Numbered from the stretch's first letter, positions 34,865 to 45,802 are shown. The stretch: DNA of 64,000 bases from Goleter apudmare HA4340-LM2 (GCA_019359495.1 JAHHHF010000074.1:62001-126000); one strand, 5' to 3'. The notes: a model not told the origin generated them from the sequence alone. Numbers and translations: made by a program.

Positions 34865-35779
34865 TTGAAAGACCTGACAACACTAACAGCTACGGAGTTA
34901 TCAGTTTGGGTACAGCAAGCCAAAACCCAAGCTGAAGCAGGACGAGTTCCAAACCACATCCCACAGTTAGCTATTGCTGATCCTGGTTGGTTTGCTGTTC
35001 ATATCTGCTGTGCATCTGGACAAACGATCGCCTCTGGGGATACAACTTGTGTGTTTCCTCTGATGAGTGTTATCAAGCCATTTTCATTTCTCTATCTCCT
35101 TGAACTGTGGGGTGCAGATCAAGTTTTGCAATGGGTGGGTGTGGAACCGTCAGATGCACCATTTAACTCCCTAGAGCAATTAATTAGCGATCGCGGATAC
35201 CCCCGCAATCCGATGATTAATAGTGGTGCAATTACCCTTGCTGATAAGTTACCAGGAAAAGACGCTAGTGATCGCACTCACACATTTTGTCACTGGCTGA
35301 ATCAATTCACAGGCTGTCATTTGACATTAGATGAAGTCATGCTGGCTTCTGTGCGTGCATCGCGTTCCTCAACTAACCAAGCGATTGCTCATCATCTTCA
35401 TACTATCGGGCATCTAGAAAATCTAGAAATAGCTCTTGACACTTACGAGCAAATCTGCTGTCTCTCTGGCACAGTTGCAGATTTAGCCTTGCTGGGTAAA
35501 CTCTTTGCTTGTGATCATGAAATTTTAAAATTACAAAACCGCCGAATTGTCAATGCTGTAATGTTAAGCTGTGGATTGTATGAAGCTTCTGCCCAGTTTG
35601 CCGTCAAGATTGGTCTACCGATGAAATCGGGTATTGGCGGTGGACTGTTAGCAATAGTACCAAATAAAGCAGCGATCGCTTGTTACAGTCCTCCCTTGGA
35701 TTCTGTAGGCAATCCTGTAGGTGCGATCGCTTTTGTTGAGGCTTTATCCCAAAGTTTACAATTGAGCGTTTTTCTGTAG
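34865..35779 (+). CDS. glsA: Glutaminase (serine-dependent beta-lactamase-like family), divergent active site
   Basis: A 304-residue enzyme expected to hydrolyse glutamine to glutamate and ammonia. The Ser-x-x-Lys pair is present (Ser68, Lys71 in PLMSVIKPF), as are NPMINSGAI (Asn119) and the C-terminal GLPMKSGIGGGL. The usual SE...RN box reads ASVRASRSSTNQAIA, so the conserved Glu is replaced by Val163 and the spacing to Asn171 is one longer. Activity is therefore uncertain. The start is a TTG at 34865. Its 3' end overlaps the convergent lipoprotein gene by 24 bases. Confidence 0.85.
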   Translation: MKDLTTLTATELSVWVQQAKTQAEAGRVPNHIPQLAIADPGWFAVHICCASGQTIASGDTTCVFPLMSVIKPFSFLYLLELWGADQVLQWVGVEPSDAPFNSLEQLISDRGYPRNPMINSGAITLADKLPGKDASDRTHTFCHWLNQFTGCHLTLDEVMLASVRASRSSTNQAIAHHLHTIGHLENLEIALDTYEQICCLSGTVADLALLGKLFACDHEILKLQNRRIVNAVMLSCGLYEASAQFAVKIGLPMKSGIGGGLLAIVPNKAAIACYSPPLDSVGNPVGAIAFVEALSQSLQLSVFL

Positions 35780-37294
35780 GGGCGTAGCCGCAGGTGGGAG
35801 ACTTGTTTCAGGTTCTGGTGCTGGTGTAGCAGGTTCAATAATCTCGGGTAGTGTGGGAGATGGCGTCACTGTGGGAAGAGGGCGACGCTGGAAATATTCA
35901 CTGAATTTCCGTCTCTGTGGCTTTGGCGCTACTTTTTCAGGTAATTCAGTAGCTTGGGGTGTTGGCGTGACTTCTGGCTGTGGTTCCGGCGTCAGCGTAG
36001 GCGTGGGTGTAACTGTTGGTTGTGCTGGCTGTGTTTTGGCTGTCTCTGGTATCTCTACTTCTGGAATCGGTTGTCTTTCTACCTGTGGTGGTATTTGAGG
36101 AGTTGCAGTCGCTGTTGGCTCAGGCGTGGGTGCTGGTGTTTCTACCTGTGGTGGTATTTGAGGAGTTGCAGTCGCTGTTGGCTTGGGCGTGGGTGCTGGT
36201 GTTTCTACCTGTGGTGGTATTTGAGGAGTTGCAGTCGCTGTTGGCTCAGGCGTGGGTTGGGTAGGTGGAATCTTGACAACATAGCTGGGGTCTACAATGC
36301 TACGCACATCATCAGCTTTCAGTTCCCCTCTGACGATTCTGGAGAGAGTATCTTGACCCTGGGGCTGGTAGTTAATTAACCTAACTGTAGTGTTAAAAGC
36401 ATTTTTAACCGGATTTCCCTGATTATCTAGAAATTCTAGCTTTACCCAGTTTTCTCCAGGCTTGAAGCCTTTGAGATAAATTGCTTGCCAGCGATCAAAA
36501 ACGAAGCTTTCACCATTGATTGTGCAACGAATACGCCAATCGCTAATTACATCGTTGGGATCTTCCTGAGCCAGGATTTGTAGAGGCGCGTTAGTTAAAT
36601 AAAAGTCCAGTAAAATTGGTTCTGCTCCGTAGTCACCTTTGGGACTGTTATAAGTCAGTAGTGGTAGAGCTGGATCAGGGTGATTGTCATCCGTTTTAGC
36701 GAAAATGTGAAATGTGGTCTGGGCGTAAGCACCTTCATTTTTAAAACTTTCATCCCAAGGACGGGAAGCAAAGACACGCAGAGTATGAGTCCCTGGTGAC
36801 AAGTCTCGCAGAACTAGGGGCTGATTTAGATCATAAACAGTTTTATAAGTCTGGTTATCAAGAATTACTTCCAAATGGGGGCCTAGTTCGAGTTCTGGGT
36901 CTTGGAATATGGGTAAATCCTTAACCTGCAACCGGACTGTAACTCTGTTGTCTTCTAGGACTTCATCAGGTTGGGGAGTAACAATACTGACCTGCGGCTG
37001 ATCAGCTTCCAAGGCTGACCGTAGGTCTTGAATTGTATCTGGCGGGGAAACTTCCGAAAATTGTTTGGAAATCAGTTGTGGTTTTTCACCATAGCCAGTA
37101 GACACATCTTGGCTGACAGCTTTCTCTCCACAACTGGTCAAACTGACAACCAATAAAAACGTCATTAGCCATCTCAAAAGAGCGAACCTCTTGGCGAGGA
37201 GATTCTCCAACACCGTCTTCTGCCACGAGTTCATGCCGTTTACCCAATGATAGTCTTTAACAACTGAACAAATATTTTGGCTCGAAATGTCCAT
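35756..37294 (-). CDS. Proline/threonine-rich lipoprotein with tandem repeats
   Basis: A 512-residue frame, unless translation starts at a later ATG (for example 37234). A hydrophobic stretch RWLMTFLLVVSLTSC ends in a lipobox cysteine (Cys55), so the mature protein is lipid-anchored. The central part (about 75-330) is a folded beta-rich domain with HTLRVFASRPWDESFKNEGAY, unknown. The C-terminal third is low complexity: three 21-residue repeats ETPAPTPEPTATATPQIPPQ encoded at about 36069-36255, then more Pro/Thr runs. It may span the cell wall. Confidence 0.75.
   Translation of the reverse strand: MDISSQNICSVVKDYHWVNGMNSWQKTVLENLLAKRFALLRWLMTFLLVVSLTSCGEKAVSQDVSTGYGEKPQLISKQFSEVSPPDTIQDLRSALEADQPQVSIVTPQPDEVLEDNRVTVRLQVKDLPIFQDPELELGPHLEVILDNQTYKTVYDLNQPLVLRDLSPGTHTLRVFASRPWDESFKNEGAYAQTTFHIFAKTDDNHPDPALPLLTYNSPKGDYGAEPILLDFYLTNAPLQILAQEDPNDVISDWRIRCTINGESFVFDRWQAIYLKGFKPGENWVKLEFLDNQGNPVKNAFNTTVRLINYQPQGQDTLSRIVRGELKADDVRSIVDPSYVVKIPPTQPTPEPTATATPQIPPQVETPAPTPKPTATATPQIPPQVETPAPTPEPTATATPQIPPQVERQPIPEVEIPETAKTQPAQPTVTPTPTLTPEPQPEVTPTPQATELPEKVAPKPQRRKFSEYFQRRPLPTVTPSPTLPEIIEPATPAPEPETSLPPAATPLQKNAQL
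36069..36255 (-). repeat. Three 63-bp in-frame tandem repeats
   Basis: Three nearly identical 63-bp units encode 21 residues each of a Pro/Thr/Ala-rich linker (TPEPTATATPQIPPQVETPA). Differences are limited to Glu/Lys swaps. This number is likely variable between strains. Forward-strand frames here are artefacts. Confidence 0.9.
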
Positions 37295-37674
37295 ACGGAA
37301 CTATAGCGTGAACTACCCATACTGACTATGAGTATTTTTGTGTCAATAGCAGCAACAAAAACAGACAAAATACTAGTTTCGTGCCCTTGAAGGATAAGTT
37401 TTACGAATTGTTATCCTTTGTAAATAAAATGAATAATCTATTGACTTTTTGCCCATTGCCTCAAAGTTAAAAGGTAGTTCAGGCAATTATTTCAGTGATT
37501 TTGAATTATTGTTAACATCTCTCCAACAATGTACAAGTAGAGACTCTATAATTCAACAGAAACAAACTTCCACATTGGGTCTTCATCGCTGCTCCAGTCA
37601 ATTTCTGGAGAGAGCGGTAATGATTAACTTTGTGGTTTCCTGAGTCCTCATTCCTTATCTTGAGAGGAGGTCGA
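37295..37674 (+). promoter_or_regulatory. psaA upstream region
   Basis: A 380-base gene-free region before psaA that should contain its light-regulated promoter. A TTGACT hexamer at 37440-37445 lies in an AT-rich context, but no convincing -10 or RpaB-type direct repeat can be placed. A strong ribosome site AGGAGG (37665-37670) precedes the psaA ATG and decides the start at 37675 over an in-frame upstream ATG at 37630. Confidence 0.45.
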
Positions 37675-39933
37675 ATGACGATTAGTCCTCCGGAGCGAGA
37701 GGAAAAAAAAGCCAGAGTGATTGTCGATAACGATCCTGTACCTACCTCATTTGAGAAATGGTCACAACCAGGACACTTCGACAGGACTTTAGCTAGGGGT
37801 CCCAAAACCACCACATGGATTTGGAACCTACATGCCCTCGCCCACGATTTTGATACACACACAAGCGATTTAGAAGACATATCCCGCAAGATATTCGCTG
37901 CACACTTCGGTCATTTGGCCGTAGTAGCTATCTGGTTGAGCGGGGCGCTATTCCACGGCGCTAAGTTTTCCAACTATGAGGCTTGGTTAAGCGATCCTTT
38001 GAACGTAAGACCCAGTGCTCAAGTTGTTTGGCCCATCTTTGGGCAAGACATATTGAATGCTGACGTTGGCGGTGGATTCTACGGCATTCAAACCACCTCT
38101 GGCTTGTTCCAGGTATGGCGCGGCTGGGGTATTACCAACTCCTTCCAGCTTTACTGCACTGCCATTGGCGGCTTGGTATTAGCAGCCTTGCTACTATTTG
38201 CTGGTTGGTTCCACTATCACAAACGCGCTCCCAAACTGGAATGGTTCCAAAATGTGGAGTCGATGATGAATCACCACCTGCAAGTGTTGCTAGGTTGTGG
38301 TTCCTTGGGTTGGGCAGGACACTTAATTCATGTGTCAGCACCAATCAACAAGCTTTTGGATGCAGGCGTTGCAGCTAAAGACATACCCTTGCCCCACGAG
38401 TTCATCTTGAACTCATCCTTGTTGACTGATCTGTATCCCAGCTTTGCCCAAGGTTTAGCGCCATTCTTCACGCTGAACTGGGGTGTATATTCTGACTTCC
38501 TCACCTTCAAGGGAGGTCTAAACCCCGTAACAGGCGGCTTGTGGATGACCGACATCGCTCATCACCACTTGGCGATCGCAGTATTATTCATCATCGCTGG
38601 TCACCAGTACCGTACCAACTGGGGTATTGGTCACAGCATGAAAGAGATCCTGGAAAACCATAAAGGGCCCTTCACTGGTGAAGGTCACAAGGGTCTTTAC
38701 GAAAACTTGACCACCTCTTGGCACGCTCAATTAGCAACTAACCTTGCCTTCTTGGGTTCGTTGACCATCATCATCGCGCACCACATGTACGCGATGCCCC
38801 CCTATCCATATTTGGCAACTGACTACGCTACCCAGTTGTGCATATTCACACACCACATGTGGATCGGTGCTTTCCTGATCGTTGGTGGAGCCGCTCACGC
38901 TGCCATCTTCATGGTGCGGGATTACGATCCTGTTGTGAACCAAAACAACGTATTGGATCGGGTAATTCGTCACCGTGATGCGATCATCTCTCACCTGAAC
39001 TGGGTGTCTATTTTCCTCGGCTTCCACAGCTTTGGACTGTACATCCACAACGACACAATGCGTGCCTTGGGTCGTCCCCAAGACTTGTTCTCGGATACAG
39101 GTATTCAGTTACAGCCAGTGTTTGCCCAGTGGGTACAAAATCTACACACCTTGGCCCCTGGTACAACTGCACCCAATGCCCTAGAACCAGTTAGCTACGC
39201 CTTTGGCGGTGGTGTATTGGCTGTAGGCGGTAAAGTAGCGATGATGCCCATCGCTCTGGGTACAGCTGACTTCCTGATTCACCACATTCACGCTTTCACC
39301 ATTCACGTCACCGTCCTCATCCTGCTCAAGGGTGTGCTATTTGCCCGCAGTTCTCGTCTGATTCCAGACAAGGCTAACTTGGGCTTCCGCTTCCCTTGTG
39401 ACGGGCCTGGTCGTGGCGGTACATGTCAAGTGTCTGGTTGGGACCATGTGTTCCTCGGACTTTTCTGGATGTACAACTGCATATCTATTGTGATTTTCCA
39501 CTTCAGCTGGAAGATGCAATCGGATGTCTGGGGAACTGTAGACGCAGCAGGTAATGTGACTCACATTACTGGTGGTAACTTTGCCCAAAGTGCCATCACA
39601 ATCAACGGCTGGTTGCGTGACTTCTTGTGGGCACAAGCGTCACAAGTAATCAACTCCTACGGAAGTGCGCTGTCTGCCTACGGACTACTCTTCTTGGGTG
39701 CTCACTTCGTTTGGGCGTTCAGCTTGATGTTCCTGTTCAGTGGTCGCGGCTACTGGCAAGAACTAATTGAGTCCATTGTTTGGGCGCATAATAAACTGAA
39801 AGTAGCACCCACAATTCAGCCTCGCGCTCTGAGCATCACTCAGGGTCGGGCAGTAGGTGTGGCTCACTACCTCCTGGGAGGTATCGCCACTACCTGGGCT
39901 TTCTTCCACGCACACATCCTTTCAGTAGGGTAG
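37675..39933 (+). CDS. psaA: Photosystem I P700 apoprotein A1
   Basis: A 752-residue thylakoid protein with eleven transmembrane helices, binding P700, most antenna chlorophylls and half of the Fx cluster. The Fx loop [12 protein letters not shown] is at about residues 576-587 with its two cysteines. The N-terminus [18 protein letters not shown] and the end [10 protein letters not shown] are characteristic. The start is fixed by the AGGAGG at 37665-37670. psaB follows after 122 bases, and the two are usually transcribed together. The spacer between contains short repeats. Confidence 0.98.
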   Translation: MTISPPEREEKKARVIVDNDPVPTSFEKWSQPGHFDRTLARGPKTTTWIWNLHALAHDFDTHTSDLEDISRKIFAAHFGHLAVVAIWLSGALFHGAKFSNYEAWLSDPLNVRPSAQVVWPIFGQDILNADVGGGFYGIQTTSGLFQVWRGWGITNSFQLYCTAIGGLVLAALLLFAGWFHYHKRAPKLEWFQNVESMMNHHLQVLLGCGSLGWAGHLIHVSAPINKLLDAGVAAKDIPLPHEFILNSSLLTDLYPSFAQGLAPFFTLNWGVYSDFLTFKGGLNPVTGGLWMTDIAHHHLAIAVLFIIAGHQYRTNWGIGHSMKEILENHKGPFTGEGHKGLYENLTTSWHAQLATNLAFLGSLTIIIAHHMYAMPPYPYLATDYATQLCIFTHHMWIGAFLIVGGAAHAAIFMVRDYDPVVNQNNVLDRVIRHRDAIISHLNWVSIFLGFHSFGLYIHNDTMRALGRPQDLFSDTGIQLQPVFAQWVQNLHTLAPGTTAPNALEPVSYAFGGGVLAVGGKVAMMPIALGTADFLIHHIHAFTIHVTVLILLKGVLFARSSRLIPDKANLGFRFPCDGPGRGGTCQVSGWDHVFLGLFWMYNCISIVIFHFSWKMQSDVWGTVDAAGNVTHITGGNFAQSAITINGWLRDFLWAQASQVINSYGSALSAYGLLFLGAHFVWAFSLMFLFSGRGYWQELIESIVWAHNKLKVAPTIQPRALSITQGRAVGVAHYLLGGIATTWAFFHAHILSVG

Positions 39934-40055
39934 CAATTAGTCTATGGAGTGCTGAGTGCTGGGTGCTGGGTGCAAACTCATAACTCAGGACTCAGGACTC
40001 AGAACTTCAGAAACTGATACCTGATGGCTAAAGGTCAGAGGAATTATCAAAACCT
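39934..40055. repeat. Short direct repeats in the psaA-psaB spacer
   Basis: The 122-base spacer contains a GTGCTGAGTGCTGGGTGCTGG run followed by ACTCATAACTCAGGACTCAGG units (quoted in part), the type of decaying repeat seen in other spacers of this window. An AGAGGA ribosome site lies before the psaB ATG. In many cyanobacteria this spacer is repeat-free, so the insertion may be specific to this lineage. Confidence 0.6.
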
Positions 40056-42287
40056 ATGGCAACAAAATTTCCAAAATTTAGCCAGGATCTCGCACAAGAT
40101 CCGAGTACGCGTCGGATATGGTATGCGATCGCTACAGGTAACGACTTTGAAAGCCACGATGGCATGACAGAAGAAAATCTTTACCAAAAGATTTTCGCTA
40201 CTCACTTCGGTCATTTGGCAATCATCTTCCTGTGGGCGTCCAGCCTCCTGTTCCACGTCGCCTGGCAAGGTAACTTTGAGCAGTGGATTAAAGATCCTCT
40301 GCATGTACGCCCAATCGCCCACGCGATTTGGGACCCCCACTTCGGTAAACCAGCAATTGAAGCTTTTACCCAAGCGGGCGCTAGCAATCCCGTAAACATC
40401 GCTTACTCTGGTGTCTACCACTGGTGGTACACCATCGGTATGCGGACAAATAGCGAACTGTACACCGGTTCAGTGTTCTTGCTGCTGTTAGCATCACTGT
40501 TCTTGTTCGCTGGTTGGTTGCACTTGCAACCCAAGTTCCGTCCCAGCCTCTCTTGGTTTAAGAGTGCTGAACCCCGCCTCAACCACCACTTAGCTGGTTT
40601 GTTTGGCGTCAGTTCCTTGGCTTGGACTGGTCACTTGGTTCACGTTGCTATCCCTGAATCTCGTGGTATTCATGTGGGTTGGGATAACTTCTTGACAACC
40701 TTGCCGCACCCAGCAGGTTTAACACCTTTCTTTACAGGTAACTGGGGTGTTTACGCTCAAAACCCCGACACTGCTGGTCACGTATTCAGCACCTCTACTG
40801 GTGCAGGTACAGCGATTCTGACTTTCTTGGGTGGCTTCCATCCCCAGACAGAATCCTTGTGGTTGACTGACATGGCTCACCACCACTTGGCGATCGCTGT
40901 GATCTTCATTGTTGCAGGTCACATGTACCGGACTAACTTCGGCATTGGTCACAGCATCAAAGAAATGCTGAACTCCAAAGCTGGTTTAGTACCTGGTACA
41001 AAGAGTGAAGGGCCGTTCAACTTGCCTCACCAAGGCTTGTACGACACCATCAACAACTCCCTGCACTTCCAACTGTCACTAGCTTTGGCAGCTTTGGGAA
41101 CCGTCACCTCTCTGGTGGCACAGCACATGTACTCCCTGCCTCCCTACGCATTTATTGCGAAGGACTACACCACACAGGCAGCGCTGTATACCCACCACCA
41201 ATACATTGCAGTATTTCTGTTGGTAGGTGCTTTTGCTCACGCAGCAATCTTCTGGGTTCGTGACTACGACCCCGAACAAAACAAAGGTAACGTACTCGAC
41301 CGTGTGCTACAGCACAAAGAAGCGATTATCTCCCATCTCAGCTGGGTGTCTCTCTTCTTGGGCTTCCACACCCTCGGCTTGTACGTCCACAACGACGTTG
41401 TGGTTGCTTTTGGTACTCCTGAAAAGCAAATCTTGATTGAGCCAGTATTTGCTCAATTCATCCAAGCTTCTCACGGTAAGGTACTCTACGGCTTAGACAC
41501 CTTGTTGTCTAACCCCGATAGCGTTGCCTACACAGCCTACCCCAACTACGGTAACGTTTGGTTGGCTGGCTGGCTGGATGCCATTAACTCTGGTACCAAC
41601 TCCCTCTTCTTAACAATTGGCCCTGGCGATTTCTTGGTACACCATGCGATCGCTCTTGGTCTGCACACCACCACCTTAGTACTCGTTAAAGGTGCTTTGG
41701 ATGCCCGTGGTTCTAAGCTGATGCCCGATAAAAAGGACTTCGGCTATGCTTTCCCCTGTGACGGCCCCGGTCGTGGCGGTACTTGCGACATCTCCGCATG
41801 GGATGCCTTCTACCTCGCTCTGTTCTGGGCATTGAACACAGTTGGTTGGCTAACCTTCTACTGGCACTGGAAACATTTAGGTATTTGGCAAGGTAACGTT
41901 GCTCAGTTCAACGAAAACTCCACATACCTCATGGGCTGGTTCCGTGACTACCTCTGGGCTAACTCCGCTCAGTTGATCAACGGTTACAACCCCTATGGCG
42001 TGAATAACCTGTCTGTTTGGGCTTGGATGTTCCTATTTGGACACCTAGTTTGGGCAACTGGCTTCATGTTCTTAATCTCCTGGAGAGGTTATTGGCAAGA
42101 GTTGATTGAAACCCTTGTTTGGGCACACGAGCGCACTCCTCTAGCTAACTTGGTTCGCTGGAAAGACAAGCCCGTTGCTCTATCCATTGTGCAAGCTCGT
42201 TTGGTTGGTCTAGCTCACTTCACAGTCGGCTACGTCTTTACCTACGCAGCGTTCTTAATTGCCTCCACGGCTGGTAAGTTCGGTTGA
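40056..42287 (+). CDS. psaB: Photosystem I P700 apoprotein A2
   Basis: A 743-residue partner of PsaA with eleven transmembrane helices, the second half of the P700/Fx heterodimer. It begins [20 protein letters not shown] and contains the Fx loop [19 protein letters not shown]. The length is close to that of other heterocystous cyanobacteria. It ends 33 bases before a strong terminator at 42321-42342, which closes the psaAB operon. Confidence 0.98.
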   Translation: MATKFPKFSQDLAQDPSTRRIWYAIATGNDFESHDGMTEENLYQKIFATHFGHLAIIFLWASSLLFHVAWQGNFEQWIKDPLHVRPIAHAIWDPHFGKPAIEAFTQAGASNPVNIAYSGVYHWWYTIGMRTNSELYTGSVFLLLLASLFLFAGWLHLQPKFRPSLSWFKSAEPRLNHHLAGLFGVSSLAWTGHLVHVAIPESRGIHVGWDNFLTTLPHPAGLTPFFTGNWGVYAQNPDTAGHVFSTSTGAGTAILTFLGGFHPQTESLWLTDMAHHHLAIAVIFIVAGHMYRTNFGIGHSIKEMLNSKAGLVPGTKSEGPFNLPHQGLYDTINNSLHFQLSLALAALGTVTSLVAQHMYSLPPYAFIAKDYTTQAALYTHHQYIAVFLLVGAFAHAAIFWVRDYDPEQNKGNVLDRVLQHKEAIISHLSWVSLFLGFHTLGLYVHNDVVVAFGTPEKQILIEPVFAQFIQASHGKVLYGLDTLLSNPDSVAYTAYPNYGNVWLAGWLDAINSGTNSLFLTIGPGDFLVHHAIALGLHTTTLVLVKGALDARGSKLMPDKKDFGYAFPCDGPGRGGTCDISAWDAFYLALFWALNTVGWLTFYWHWKHLGIWQGNVAQFNENSTYLMGWFRDYLWANSAQLINGYNPYGVNNLSVWAWMFLFGHLVWATGFMFLISWRGYWQELIETLVWAHERTPLANLVRWKDKPVALSIVQARLVGLAHFTVGYVFTYAAFLIASTAGKFG

Positions 42288-42320
42288 TCTGGCTACTAGT
42301 TTTGTAGGTGAGTAATAAAA

Positions 42321-42348
42321 TCCCCCGTCGTGAGGCGGGGGATTTTTT
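42321..42348 (+). terminator. Rho-independent terminator of psaAB
   Basis: A GC-rich stem (TCCCCCG at 42321-42327 with CGGGGGA at 42336-42342) followed directly by TTTTTT. Position, stem strength and T-run all fit an intrinsic terminator for the forward operon. Confidence 0.92.
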
Positions 42349-42391
42349 GTTGGAATCTTGAAATAATTTACCGAATAGGATAATTTTTAGA

Positions 42392-42829
42392 CTAGCGCAC
42401 CGACGCATAAGAATATAATTCAGTCTGGAGGAAACCCTTAAAAATCCTTTGAAGTGAACGTTTTTTAATCTGCTGGATAGCAGTAGTAAGTTCTAGCCAC
42501 TGTCTTTGTCTGTGACTTGCTTCTGGATAATCTTCACTGAATATTTCCACAGGTAATAAATATATCTTCACTTTATAAGTATTGCCTCGCTTGCGATATT
42601 TGTAAGTACCGATTTCGTCAGCATTTACCCGCCCAATTACCCCGGCTTCTTCCCAGGCTTCTTTAGCTGCTGATTCGGGTGGACTCATGCCGTTTGATAT
42701 TCCTCCTTTAGGTATAACCCAGCGTTGGCGATCGCGGGTAGTAATTAATAAGACTTCGATTTTGCCGTTTTGCATTCTGTAAGGAATTACTCCAGACTGC
42801 TGATATATTTTCTTGATTTTTCGACTCAT
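42392..42829 (-). CDS. NUDIX hydrolase (DIPP-like)
   Basis: A 145-residue NUDIX protein. The box runs from about residue 42 to 64 (GGISNGMSPPESAAKEAWEE, then AGV). The metal-binding glutamates (57, 60, 61) are present, while the first Glu is Met48 and the usual Arg is Lys56. This variant is frequent in the diphosphoinositol-polyphosphate/Ap4A-type subgroup, so hydrolysis of a dinucleoside or inorganic polyphosphate substrate is likely. It is convergent with psaB beyond the terminator and stands alone. Confidence 0.85.
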   Translation of the reverse strand: MSRKIKKIYQQSGVIPYRMQNGKIEVLLITTRDRQRWVIPKGGISNGMSPPESAAKEAWEEAGVIGRVNADEIGTYKYRKRGNTYKVKIYLLPVEIFSEDYPEASHRQRQWLELTTAIQQIKKRSLQRIFKGFLQTELYSYASVR

Positions 42830-43264
42830 GTAAATTGAATCCTATAGTGTCATTTAGGCATTGTTTACTGTTCACTGCTAATCGTCAGATAATTGAGACG
42901 TTGATTTTTAAAGTTCGTTCGTATAACTGTACTGATTTTTCCAAAATTTGTCAGTTAAATAGAGATTTTTTCAGCCCAACGGCTGATGATTTATATTAAT
43001 TCACCCATCAACAAAGATAACAATGCTGTTTGAGGCAACGTTGCTGTGAGCTTTTTTTTGTCTTTCTTAAATAAACTAATTATCTCTTTTGCAGAATACA
43101 AGTCTACAGTCTTCAGATAGAGTTTAAAATCCTGACTTTTAAGTATTATCGGCAACTAGAAGCTGCGTACCGCAATCAACCCATACCCATAGCCACAGAT
43201 ATCTACACCTCTAAAATTCCCCAATCATACCAAGTTGCGATTCTTAGATAGTCTGGGAACATTT
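42830..43264. other. 435-base spacer, no feature seen
   Basis: An AT-rich, gene-free stretch between the divergent NUDIX and GH31 genes. I see no clear palindrome, tandem repeat or RNA gene. It should contain both promoters, but none can be placed with confidence. Confidence 0.4.
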
Positions 43265-45673
43265 ATGGATTTCTGGAAACAAATATCATTGAGGCTGCGT
43301 ATCGTCAAATTACGACGATTTTTTGGATCACTATTCTATCCACTCCAACGCGACTGGTTAGAAAAACCGTTTCAAAGTTATCACAAAGTGTTTGCCCAAG
43401 TCGGTAACATCCTTCGTTTTGAACCTACAGCAAGTGGTGGACATTTCTATTTTCCCCAGGTTGAATTAGAAATCTGTTTTTTAACTAGTGATTTAGTCAG
43501 TGTTAATTGGCTACCTGGGATACCTCCTATTCCCTATGCTATTTCCCGTCAAGACGGTTTGGGGGTAGAGACGACTTTTCAGGAACTGGGCGATCGCTGG
43601 GTCATATCCAACGGTTCACTCAGAGTAATCGTAGAATCAAGTGGTAGCCTAGAATTTCAGAATGCTTTTGGCAAAACCATCCGTAGAGAACTACCTCCCC
43701 AGCAAAAATCCTCTGGTTGGCTACATCAAGCACACATGCGCCCAGAAGAACACATTTATGGATTGGGAGAACGAGCAGCCCCACTGAATTTACGTACAAC
43801 AGCAGATGGGGAACCAGGCATCACCAGCTACAAAATGTGGAACTATGATGCTGGAGGTAAATATAGTTCAGGAACCGATCCACTTTATTTGTGCATTCCT
43901 CTTTATATGGGTTTGCATGACTTTGGCAGTTATTTAATTTTTTATGAAAATACCCACCACGCCACATTTAGCTTCAACGGTTTCACTGCGGCCGATTTTG
44001 ATGGGGGAGCGCTGCGCTATTATCTGAGTATCGGTTCACCCGCACAACTACTAGATCGTTACACACAGTTAACAGGTCGCCCAACTCTACCACCCCGTTG
44101 GGCATTTGGTTATCATCAGTCACGCTGGGGATATGAGACAGAAGCCGCAGTCCGAGAAGCAGCTGAAGGATTTATCATTCATGACCTGCCCTTGAGTGCT
44201 ATCCATTTGGATATCGACTGTCAAGATGGATTTCGTTCTTTCACTATTGACCCTGATCGTTTTCCTAAATTAGCTGAATTTAACCAAGAATTGATTGCTA
44301 AAGGTGTACGTTTAATTGCGATCGTCAATCCCGGAGTGAAAGCAGACCGTAAGAGCAAGCTATTTGAGGAGGGGCGAGCACAAGATGTCTTTTGCAAACT
44401 TCCCAATGACAAACTCGTAATTGCTCCTGTCTGGCCCGGATTATGCGCTTTTCCAGATTTCACCAACCCCCAAGCCCGCCACTGGTGGAGTCGGCAATAT
44501 GAATATCTCCTGGATTTAGGCTTTACTGGTTTTTGGCATGATATGAATGAGCCTGGAGTATTTGTCTTGTGGGGAGATCCCAGCCTACCCCAGCACTCAA
44601 CCCAGCACTTTCTGGAAGGTAGAGGCGGTGACCACCTAGAAGCCCACAATGTCTATGGTTTACTACAAGCTGAGGCTGCCTACGAAGCATTAGGCGAGTA
44701 TAAACCAGAACTCCGCCCCTTTATTGTGTCCCGCTCCGGTTGGGCAGGGTTGCAACGTTATGCCTGGACTTGGACAGGAGATATTGAAACCAGTTGGCAA
44801 GGACTATATCAGACTATCCCCACGGTGCTGAACTTGGGTTTATCGGGAATTCCCTACAGTGGTGCTGATATTGGCGGTTTTAAAGGCGATCCCAGCGCCG
44901 AACTGTATTTACGCTGGTTCCAAATGTCATGTTTTTTACCTTTTTTCCGCACCCACTCTGCCAACAACGTCAAACCGCGTACACCTTGGAGTTTTGGTGA
45001 ACCAGTCCTGAGCATCGTCCGGGAATTCCTCAAATTGCGCTATCGACTGCTGCCATATTTTTACACCCTAGCTTGGGAAGCCAGCCAAACTGGTTATCCT
45101 CTGGTGCGGCCGTTGTTTTGGGCTGATAGGGACGATGTTAACCTCTGGAGTGTGGATGATGCGTTTTTATTAGGCGATACTCTTTTGGTGTACGCCATTG
45201 TGATAGAAGGCGCAACTTCAAGAGCAGCAATCCTACCTAAAGGATATTGGTATAACTTTTGGGATGATACATTACTGGAGGGTGGAAAGCAGATAGAAAT
45301 CCCCGCACCACAAGAACAGATACCATTGCTAGTGAAGGCGGGAAGCATTTTGCCAATGGAGGAAGGTCAACAACTAATTCTGCATGTTTATCCATCTGTG
45401 AATTGTAGCAATGAAGGTCAAATTTATAGCGATGCGGGAGATGGATATGGCCCGTGGCGGTTGGATAGATTTTACTTGAGATGCGATCGCTATCGGTTAG
45501 AACTGTCTTGGGAGCAGCAGGGAGATTATCCTTTCCCTTATCGAAGAGTACAACTTAACTTTCATGGTTGGGAAATTCAACAAGCCTTGGTAGACGGCCA
45601 AGCAGTAAATCATCAGCATAATACTCTGGATGTCGAACAGTTTCAAAAAGTCTGCTTGCAGAGAGTAAGCTGA
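43265..45673 (+). CDS. GH31 alpha-glucosidase
   Basis: An 802-residue glycoside hydrolase of family 31. The nucleophile Asp426 lies in the hallmark GFWHDMNEP. Other GH31 signatures are PPRWAFGYHQSRWGYETE, HLDIDCQDGFRSF and WTGDIETSWQGL, and GIPYSGADIGGF. It would release glucose from alpha-glucans, perhaps from glycogen breakdown or imported sugars. No signal peptide is evident, so it is probably cytoplasmic. The ATG at 43265 has GGGA upstream; a TTG at 43235 could add ten residues. It stands alone. Confidence 0.93.
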   Translation: MDFWKQISLRLRIVKLRRFFGSLFYPLQRDWLEKPFQSYHKVFAQVGNILRFEPTASGGHFYFPQVELEICFLTSDLVSVNWLPGIPPIPYAISRQDGLGVETTFQELGDRWVISNGSLRVIVESSGSLEFQNAFGKTIRRELPPQQKSSGWLHQAHMRPEEHIYGLGERAAPLNLRTTADGEPGITSYKMWNYDAGGKYSSGTDPLYLCIPLYMGLHDFGSYLIFYENTHHATFSFNGFTAADFDGGALRYYLSIGSPAQLLDRYTQLTGRPTLPPRWAFGYHQSRWGYETEAAVREAAEGFIIHDLPLSAIHLDIDCQDGFRSFTIDPDRFPKLAEFNQELIAKGVRLIAIVNPGVKADRKSKLFEEGRAQDVFCKLPNDKLVIAPVWPGLCAFPDFTNPQARHWWSRQYEYLLDLGFTGFWHDMNEPGVFVLWGDPSLPQHSTQHFLEGRGGDHLEAHNVYGLLQAEAAYEALGEYKPELRPFIVSRSGWAGLQRYAWTWTGDIETSWQGLYQTIPTVLNLGLSGIPYSGADIGGFKGDPSAELYLRWFQMSCFLPFFRTHSANNVKPRTPWSFGEPVLSIVREFLKLRYRLLPYFYTLAWEASQTGYPLVRPLFWADRDDVNLWSVDDAFLLGDTLLVYAIVIEGATSRAAILPKGYWYNFWDDTLLEGGKQIEIPAPQEQIPLLVKAGSILPMEEGQQLILHVYPSVNCSNEGQIYSDAGDGYGPWRLDRFYLRCDRYRLELSWEQQGDYPFPYRRVQLNFHGWEIQQALVDGQAVNHQHNTLDVEQFQKVCLQRVS

Positions 45674-45755
45674 TGCACGTCTAATTTAGAGAAACACAAG
45701 TCCAAATAAATAGAGATGTGATAGCAAACATTCATGAATCAATTCAAAATGAAAA

Positions 45756-45775
45756 AAGCCTGCATTGGCAGGCTT
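45756..45775 (-). terminator. Rho-independent terminator of the trxA-SDR-nitroreductase-GST cluster
   Basis: Perfect 8-bp arms AAGCCTGC and GCAGGCTT with loop ATTG. On the reverse strand the stem is followed by a run of six Ts (forward AAAAAA at 45752-45757). It lies 27 bases after the stop of the glutathione-S-transferase gene. Confidence 0.9.
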
Positions 45776-45802
45776 AGTCTGAGAATCTTTGAGTTATAAA
45801 AT

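Noticed and set aside
35853-36379. Forward frames rich in Cys, Trp and Val opposite the lipoprotein
   Set aside because: Mirror of the Pro/Thr repeat coding strand.
37449-37643. A 64-residue frame upstream of psaA
   Set aside because: No ribosome site or family match; lies in the psaA leader.
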